NCBI RefSeq assembly: GCF_001652915.1 | Contig: NZ_BBQI01000072.1 | Span: forward strand, 1 to 37,412 | DNA length: 37,412 nucleotides | Direction of reading: 5' to 3' | Source of the DNA: Cupriavidus sp. D384 | Lineage (GTDB): Bacteria; Pseudomonadota; Gammaproteobacteria; Burkholderiales; Burkholderiaceae | Shown here: in pieces, positions 32,835-37,412 of the stretch | Layout: each line of letters starts with the position of its first letter | How positions within the stretch are numbered: position 1 is the first letter of the stretch | The notes under the pieces: model-generated | Database searches by the model: none | What the model saw: the letters and a program-made list of their open reading frames with translations, nothing else | Told to the model about the DNA's origin: nothing | Made by a program: the position numbers and the translations under genes

Positions 32835-32862
32835 TTGCGAACGATTACGCGATACCTATGCA
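32835..32862 (+). promoter_or_regulatory. Weak promoter candidate for the PuuE-like/GntR operon
   Basis: TTGCGA (32835-32840), 16 bases and TATGCA (32857-32862) on the plus strand, within the perfect 8-bp palindrome TATGCATA (32857-32864). Both hexamers deviate from consensus, so this is tentative. Confidence 0.3.
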
Positions 32863-32884
32863 TACGATCGGAAACGGGGCATGA

Positions 32885-32901
32885 CGCACGAAGGCGGTGC
32901 C
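32885..32901. promoter_or_regulatory. NtrC-like enhancer site (GCAC-N7-GTGC)
   Basis: CGCACG-AAGGC-GGTGCC matches the NtrC dyad at 9 of 12 positions and sits about 155 bases upstream of the predicted sigma54 start. A further half-site TGCACC lies at 32917-32922. The spacing mirrors the site ahead of the nitrate operon. Confidence 0.52.
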
Positions 32902-32945
32902 GGTTCCGGCGATGGATGCACCAACCAGAAGAAAGGTACTCGTTC

Positions 32946-33932
32946 ATGACCTTCAATCCGAGTCCGCTGGCGGCAGCGCAGGCCGCGGCGGCCCCGTCGT
33001 TCGGGCCGTTGCGCCATCACGGCCGCTTTCCGTACCGGCCGATCACTGACGCCGACGGCTTCCGCTGGCCCAATGGCGCGCGCCTGGCCGTCTATCTCGG
33101 CTTCAATATCGAGCACTTTGCGTTTGGCGAGGGGCTGGGCGCGAACCTGGGCCCGGTGTCGCCGCAGCCCGACGTGCTGAACTACAGCTGGCGCGAATAT
33201 GGCAACCGGGTAGGGGTGTGGCGCTGCCTGGAACTGTTCGACCAGCTCGATTTGCCCACCGGTGTGATCCTGAACACGGCGATCTACGATCACTGCCCGG
33301 AGGTGCTCGATGCCTGCCTGGCGCGGGGCGACGAACTGATCGGCCATGGTCATACGAATGCGCACCGGCAGAGCGAGTTCGACGAAGCCGGCGAGCGCGC
33401 GCTGCTGCTGCACTGCCGCGACCGCATCCACGCACACAGCGGCCGGGCTCCGGGCGGCTGGCTGTCGCCGTGGATCTCGGAGACGATGGTCACGCCCGAC
33501 CTGCTGGCCGAAGCCGGCTATCGCTACACGCTGAACTGGGCCCACGACGACCGGCCGATCCGCATGCAGACCCGTGATGGCGGCGCGCTCTGGTCGATCC
33601 CGTACCCGCAGGAACTCAACGATATCCCGATGATCATCGCGCGCCAGCTCGATGGCGCGGCGTTCGCCGACATGATCATCGACCAGTTCGACGAAATGCT
33701 GCTGCAGGCCAACCACCCGCAGCATCCGCAACCGCTGGTGATGGGCATTGCGCTGCATCCGTACCTGGTGGGGCAGCCGTACCGGCTGCGGCACCTGCGG
33801 CGCGCGCTGGCGCATATTGCCGCGCGGCGGTCTCACGGCGAGGTGTGGTTCACCACGCCCGGCGCGATCTGCGATGCGATGGACACGCAGGTGCCGATGG
33901 CACCGGATATCGCCACCGCCGCCGCGCGCTAA
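32946..33932 (+). CDS. Polysaccharide-deacetylase-fold hydrolase, PuuE (allantoinase)-like
   Basis: 328 residues. The NodB-homology fold of the PuuE subgroup is seen in RLAVYLGFNIEHFAFGEG, then YSWREYGNRVGVWRCLELFDQLDLPTGVILN, then DELIGHGHTNAH (metal-site region 133-140), then GIALHPYLVGQPYRLRHLRRAL and GEVWFTTPGAICDAM. PuuE enzymes open cyclic ureides such as allantoin; others in the fold deacetylate sugars. No signal peptide is present, so a cytoplasmic small-molecule substrate is more likely than cell-wall glycan. AAAGG lies about nine bases before ATG 32946; a longer upstream frame is rejected. It is followed by the GntR gene after four bases and divergent from the transporter operon. 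Confidence 0.75.
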   Translation: MTFNPSPLAAAQAAAAPSFGPLRHHGRFPYRPITDADGFRWPNGARLAVYLGFNIEHFAFGEGLGANLGPVSPQPDVLNYSWREYGNRVGVWRCLELFDQLDLPTGVILNTAIYDHCPEVLDACLARGDELIGHGHTNAHRQSEFDEAGERALLLHCRDRIHAHSGRAPGGWLSPWISETMVTPDLLAEAGYRYTLNWAHDDRPIRMQTRDGGALWSIPYPQELNDIPMIIARQLDGAAFADMIIDQFDEMLLQANHPQHPQPLVMGIALHPYLVGQPYRLRHLRRALAHIAARRSHGEVWFTTPGAICDAMDTQVPMAPDIATAAAR

Positions 33933-33936
33933 CATC

Positions 33937-34737
33937 ATGGGCATTGTTTCCCTGACCGACGCCATGTCAACCAAAGCTGCAAGGAAAACCGCCGCCACGG
34001 TGGCGGAGCCGCCCCTGCCGGACGCCCCGGAAGCACCGGAAGCACCGGAAGCATCCGACGAGCGGCAGGACGCCGACACCCGCATCTACCAGGCGATCTT
34101 CGACGGCGTGCTGAACCATCGCCTGACGCCCGGGACCAAACTGCCCGAGCCCGAGCTATGTACGCTGTTCGGCGTAGGCCGGGCCGTGGTGCGGCGCGTG
34201 CTGGAAAAGCTCGCGCACGACGGCATCGTGGCGCTGCGTCCGAACAAGGGTGCGGTGATTGCCGAGCCGACGCCCGAGGAAACCAGCCAGATCTTCGAGG
34301 CGCGCCGCGCCATGGAGCGCGTGCTGGTGGAGCTGGCGGTGGAGCGCGTCACCGAGGCCGACCTGCGCGAACTGCGCCGGCAGCTGGCCGACGAGCACGA
34401 CGCGATGCACCGCTTCGACCAGCCATCGTGGGCGCGGCTGGCGAGTGGCTTCCACCTGCGGATTGCGGCACTGGCGCGCAATCCGGTGCTGCAACGCTAC
34501 CTGACCGAACTGGTGTCGCGCTGCTCGCTGATCGTGGGCCTCTACGAGCCGCCGGGGCATGCGCCGTGCGAGCACGACGAGCACGCCGCCATCGTCGCCT
34601 GCATCGAGGCGCGCGACGCCACGGGCGCCGTGACGCTGATGGAAGCACACCTGCGCGAACTGGAGCAGCGCATCGAGACGTCGCGCATGCAGGGCGAGAA
34701 GAGCCTGGCGCAGATGCTGGGCCTGCCGCAGCGCTAA
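33937..34737 (+). CDS. GntR-family regulator with FCD ligand-binding domain
   Basis: 266 residues from ATG 33937, or 257 from ATG 33964; neither has a clear ribosome-binding site. The winged HTH is at about 50-115 (IYQAIFDGVLNHRLTPGTKLPEPELCTLFGVGRAVVRRVLEKLAHDGIVALRPNKGAVIAEP). The FCD domain follows (QIFEARRAMERVLVELA, then FHLRIAALARNPVLQRYLTELVSRC, then EHDEHAAIVACIEARDATGA), with metal- or acid-binding His and Asp positions as in FadR-type sensors. It is encoded between the PuuE-like and flavin-domain genes and is the likely specific regulator of both divergent operons. A PEA-repeat linker precedes the HTH. Confidence 0.88.
   Translation: MGIVSLTDAMSTKAARKTAATVAEPPLPDAPEAPEAPEASDERQDADTRIYQAIFDGVLNHRLTPGTKLPEPELCTLFGVGRAVVRRVLEKLAHDGIVALRPNKGAVIAEPTPEETSQIFEARRAMERVLVELAVERVTEADLRELRRQLADEHDAMHRFDQPSWARLASGFHLRIAALARNPVLQRYLTELVSRCSLIVGLYEPPGHAPCEHDEHAAIVACIEARDATGAVTLMEAHLRELEQRIETSRMQGEKSLAQMLGLPQR
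34029..34055 (+). repeat. Three 9-bp tandem units in the GntR gene
   Basis: ggaagcacc, ggaagcacc, ggaagcatc in frame encode the Pro-Glu-Ala repeat near the N-terminus. Gain or loss of units would change linker length without a frameshift. Confidence 0.75.
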
Positions 34738-34759
34738 ACCCGAATACCCAAGGAACACG

Positions 34760-35395
34760 ATGGAAATCGATTTCAGCGCGATCACCGAGTATCAGCGCTA
34801 CAAGCTCATGGCCAGCCTGATCGTGCCGCGCCCGATCGCGCTGGTCACCACGCTGGGCCTCGACGGCACCGCCAATGCCGCGCCGTTCTCGATGTTCAAC
34901 ATGCTGGGCGAGGAGCCGCCGATCGTGATGATCAGCGTGAACCGCCTGGGCGACGGATCGCTGAAGGATACGGCGGCCAATATCGTGCGAACGCAGGAAT
35001 TTGTCGTGCACCTGAGCGACGAGGCGATGGCCGAGAAGATGCACCGTTGCGGCGAGCGCCTGCCGCCAGACATGAGCGAACTGGCCCACGTGGGCCTGAC
35101 TGCCGCCCCGTGCACGGAGGTGGCACCGCCGCGCATTGCCGAGGCACCGGTGGCGTTCGAATGCCGGCTCTGGGAAACGCTGGAAACGGAAAGCCGCCAG
35201 ATCTTTATTGGCCGCGTGCTGCGGCTGCATGCGCGCGACGGCCTGATCGACACCGAGCGCTGGCGCGTGCGGCTGCAGGACTACTTCCCCGTGGGCCGCT
35301 TTGGCGCCAGCTTCTACGTGACCACGCGCGACCGCTTCTCGCTGGAGAAGGATGCCGGCGTGGTCACCGCGTCAACCGCGATCGACGAGATGTGA
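34760..35395 (+). CDS. Flavin-reductase-domain (FMN-binding split-barrel) protein
   Basis: 211 residues. The flavin reductase-like domain shows IVPRPIALVTTLGLDGTANAAPFSMFNMLGEEPPIVMISV, then DTAANIVRTQEFVVHL. This long-type PF01613 protein binds FMN and is often an NAD(P)H:flavin reductase or a flavoprotein of unknown activity; no partner monooxygenase is nearby. AAGGAA (34750-34755) is four bases from the ATG. It is the third gene of the PuuE-like/GntR operon. Its last 24 bases overlap the 3' end of the convergent livM gene. Confidence 0.82.
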   Translation: MEIDFSAITEYQRYKLMASLIVPRPIALVTTLGLDGTANAAPFSMFNMLGEEPPIVMISVNRLGDGSLKDTAANIVRTQEFVVHLSDEAMAEKMHRCGERLPPDMSELAHVGLTAAPCTEVAPPRIAEAPVAFECRLWETLETESRQIFIGRVLRLHARDGLIDTERWRVRLQDYFPVGRFGASFYVTTRDRFSLEKDAGVVTASTAIDEM

Positions 35396-36412
35396 GCCCA
35401 GCGGCGCGGCCGGCTTGCGCCGCGCCTTCCACTGATCGGCCAGGCCGATTATCTCGCCGACGATGCCGCGCCGGAACGTCAGCACGCAGATCACGAAGAT
35501 CACGCCCGTGACCATCGTCACCGATTCGCCCAGCGTGTTGAACCAGTCGATGCCGGTGATGCGGGCCAGGAACGTGCCCAGGTCGCCGAGCTTGTTTTCG
35601 AGCGCGATCACCACGAACGCGCCGGCGATGGGGCCGGCCAGCGTGCCCAGGCCGCCCACCAGCGTCATCAGGATCACGGCGCCCGACATCGACCAGTGCA
35701 CATCGGTCAGCGTCTCGAAGCCCAGTACGAGTGCCTTCAGCGATCCGGCCAGACCGGCCAGCGCGGCCGACAGCACGAAGGCCACGAGCTTGAAGCGGTC
35801 CACGTCATAGCCCAGCGATACTGCGCGCGGCTCGTTCTCCTTGATTGCCTTCAGGATCTGCCCGAACGGCGAATGGATCGTGCGGACGATCAGCGCGAAT
35901 GCGGCCACCACGATCACCAGCACCACGTAGTAGAGCGTCAGGTCGCTGTCCAGCGGCAGCAGGCCCAGCAGCTTGCCGCGCGGGATGCCCTGGATGCCGT
36001 CCTCGCCGCCCGTAAATGGCGCCTGCAGGCAGAAGAAGTACAGCATCTGCGCCAGCGCGAGCGTGATCATCGAGAAGTAGATGCCCTGGCGGCGAATCGC
36101 CAGGGCGCCCATGACCAGTCCGGTCAACGCCGCGAATGCGGTGCCCAGCAGCAGGCCCAGCTCCGGCGTCAGGCCCCACTCCTTCATGGCGTGGCCAGCC
36201 ACGTAGCCGGCACCGCCGAAGAACGCGGCGTGGCCGAACGACAGCAGCCCGGTGTAGCCGATCAGCAGGTTGAAGGCACACGCAAACAGGGCGAAGCAGA
36301 GCACCTTGAGCACGAATACCGGATAGGCGCCCAGCATCGGCGCCAGCAGGGCGGCGAGCAGCAGCGCGCCGTAGACCGCGACCTGGCCGCGGCGATTGGA
36401 GTCTTGCAACAT
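35372..36412 (-). CDS. livM: LIV-type ABC transporter permease LivM (second system)
   Basis: 346 residues. LivM blocks are FNLLIGYTGLLSFGHAAFFGGAGYVAG, then RRQGIYFSMITLALAQMLYF, then FGQILKAIKENEPRAVSLGYDVDRFKLVAFVLSAALAGLAGSLKAL. About ten membrane segments are expected. Its ATG directly follows the stop of livH (TAA-ATG with no gap), so the two are coupled. The last eight codons overlap the convergent flavin-domain gene by 24 bases, and the terminal residues VDRG look extended compared with usual LivM ends. The substrate is not deducible here. Confidence 0.9.
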   Translation of the reverse strand: MLQDSNRRGQVAVYGALLLAALLAPMLGAYPVFVLKVLCFALFACAFNLLIGYTGLLSFGHAAFFGGAGYVAGHAMKEWGLTPELGLLLGTAFAALTGLVMGALAIRRQGIYFSMITLALAQMLYFFCLQAPFTGGEDGIQGIPRGKLLGLLPLDSDLTLYYVVLVIVVAAFALIVRTIHSPFGQILKAIKENEPRAVSLGYDVDRFKLVAFVLSAALAGLAGSLKALVLGFETLTDVHWSMSGAVILMTLVGGLGTLAGPIAGAFVVIALENKLGDLGTFLARITGIDWFNTLGESVTMVTGVIFVICVLTFRRGIVGEIIGLADQWKARRKPAAPLGSHLVDRG

Positions 36413-37300
36413 TTACTTTTCCTTCCCGAACAGGCCGGCGGGGCGCAGCATCAGCACGATCACCATGATGAAGAACACCACGGTCGACGATGCCTGCGGA
36501 TAGAACACCTTGGTCAGGCCTTCAATGACGCCAAGCGCCAGGCCGGTGACGATCGATCCCATGATCGATCCCATGCCGCCAATGACCACCACGGCGAACA
36601 CGACGATGATCAGGTTCTGGCCCATCAGCGGCGATACCTGGATGACCGGTGCGGCCAGCACCCCCGCAAACGCGGCCAGCGCCACGCCAAATCCATAGGT
36701 CAGCGTCACCATCAGTGGCACGTTGACCCCGAAGGCCTCGACGATCTTCGGGTTTTCGGTGCCGGCGCGCAGGTAGGCGCCGAGTTTGGTCTTCTCGATC
36801 GTGAACCACGTGGCCAGGCAGACCACGACGGACGCCACGACCACCCAGGCGCGATAGTTCGGCAGCACCATGAAGCCCAGGTCCGTGGCGCCCTGCAGCG
36901 CATCGGGCGGCGAGTAGGGCAGGCCGGAGACACCGTAGGCCGATCGCATCACGCCTTCGATCACCAGCGTGATGCCCAGCGTCAGCAGCAGGCCGTAGAT
37001 GTGATCGAGCTTGTAGATCCAGCGCAGCATCGACTTCTCGATCACCACGCCGATCACGGCCACCGCCAGAGGCGACAGCAACAGCATGACCCAGTAGTTC
37101 AGGCCGGCGTACTCCATGCCCGCCCAGGCCAGCACGGCCCCGAGCATGAACAGCGCGCCGTGCGCGAAGTTGATCACGTTCAGCAGGCCAAAGATCACGG
37201 CCAGGCCCAGGCTCAGCATCGCGTAGAACGCGCCGTTGACCAGCCCCAGCAGCAGCTGGGACAGCAGCGCCGGCAGGGGGATTCCAATATCGAAATTCAT
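36413..37300 (-). CDS. livH: LIV-type ABC transporter permease LivH (second system)
   Basis: 295 residues. LivH blocks are LLLGLVNGAFYAMLSLGLAVIFGLLNVINFAHGALFMLGA, then LLLTLGITLVIEGVMR, then VIGGMGSIMGSIVTGLALGVIEGL and LMLRPAGLFGKEK. It follows the ATPase gene by 18 bases and abuts livM. No strong ribosome-binding site is seen close to the ATG (AAGGGA lies about 11 bases away), so translation may depend on coupling. This version is closer to the usual separate-subunit LIV arrangement than the fused system at 27963-31450. Confidence 0.9.
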   Translation of the reverse strand: MNFDIGIPLPALLSQLLLGLVNGAFYAMLSLGLAVIFGLLNVINFAHGALFMLGAVLAWAGMEYAGLNYWVMLLLSPLAVAVIGVVIEKSMLRWIYKLDHIYGLLLTLGITLVIEGVMRSAYGVSGLPYSPPDALQGATDLGFMVLPNYRAWVVVASVVVCLATWFTIEKTKLGAYLRAGTENPKIVEAFGVNVPLMVTLTYGFGVALAAFAGVLAAPVIQVSPLMGQNLIIVVFAVVVIGGMGSIMGSIVTGLALGVIEGLTKVFYPQASSTVVFFIMVIVLMLRPAGLFGKEK

Positions 37301-37318
37301 GAAACGTAGGGTCCCTTG

Positions 37319-37412
37319 TTATACGCCAAGCAGTTCGTTCAGCACCGGCATCTTGGCCTGCAGCTCGCTGGCGGCAAAGCGCTCGACGATGGCGCCGTGC
37401 TCCATCACGTAG
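37319..37412 (-). CDS. livF: LIV-type ABC transporter ATPase (LivF-like), C-terminal fragment
   Basis: Thirty codons and a TAA at 37319-37321 are visible; the rest is beyond the window. The fragment YVMEHGAIVERF, then ASELQAKMPVLNELLGV is the typical end of a LivF ATPase (VMEHG-IV, then L). It lies directly upstream of livH on the same strand, so the operon continues outside the window and presumably includes LivG and a binding protein. Confidence 0.78.
   Translation of the reverse strand, partial: YVMEHGAIVERFAASELQAKMPVLNELLGV

Overview
The window is about 37.4 kb of GC-rich, gene-dense chromosome from a beta-proteobacterium. Gene content and protein character suggest Burkholderiaceae, most likely Cupriavidus or a close relative: an assimilatory nitrate operon of narK-nirB-nirD-nasC-nasA type, several LIV-type ABC transporters, a DauR/YheO-type regulator and HipBA. 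This was judged by reading; no database search was run.

Layout. 1-268: 3' end of a UDP-sugar (ArnA/UDP-xylose synthase-type) epimerase. 322-4060 (+): a PqqU/YncD-type TonB receptor and an MdtD-type MFS exporter. 4077-6711 (-): a three-gene operon of DauR-like regulator, ornithine-cyclodeaminase-family reductase and hydroxyaspartate ammonia-lyase-like enzyme, with a 30-bp palindrome at its promoter. 6763-15293 (-): the nitrate assimilation operon, closed by a clear intrinsic terminator and preceded by an NtrC-like site, a sigma54 promoter and a leader ending in a terminator hairpin. 15651-18662: HxlR regulator, GNAT acetyltransferase, RhtA-type exporter and a dihydropteridine-reductase-like SDR. 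18748-20435 (-): a hipBA module with AGTATG-based operator repeats. 20473-21903 (-): an MFS transporter whose only well-placed start codon appears to be ATC. 22058-25813: divergent acid phosphatase/phosphoesterase and di-heme peroxidase lipoprotein, with Pho-box-like repeats between them. 25859-26083 (-): a small unknown gene.

26386-35395 is the most interesting part. Divergent operons encode a LIV-type transporter (binding protein, LivH, and a single polypeptide fusing LivM, LivG and LivF) followed by an HpxW-like Ntn-hydrolase on one side. On the other side lie a PuuE-type deacetylase/allantoinase-like protein, a GntR/FCD regulator and a flavin-reductase-domain protein. The transporter operon has a textbook sigma54 promoter (TGGCACG-N4-TTGC) and an upstream GCAC-N7-GTGC site, the same architecture seen at the nitrate operon. 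I infer that both belong to the nitrogen-limitation (NtrC) regulon and that the second scavenges nitrogen from an unidentified amide or ureide. 35372-37412 (-): a second, more conventional LIV transporter that runs off the window.

No tRNA, rRNA, CRISPR array, insertion sequence or phage gene was seen. Where several starts were possible, the start was chosen from ribosome-binding sites, overlaps with the upstream gene and known family N-termini.
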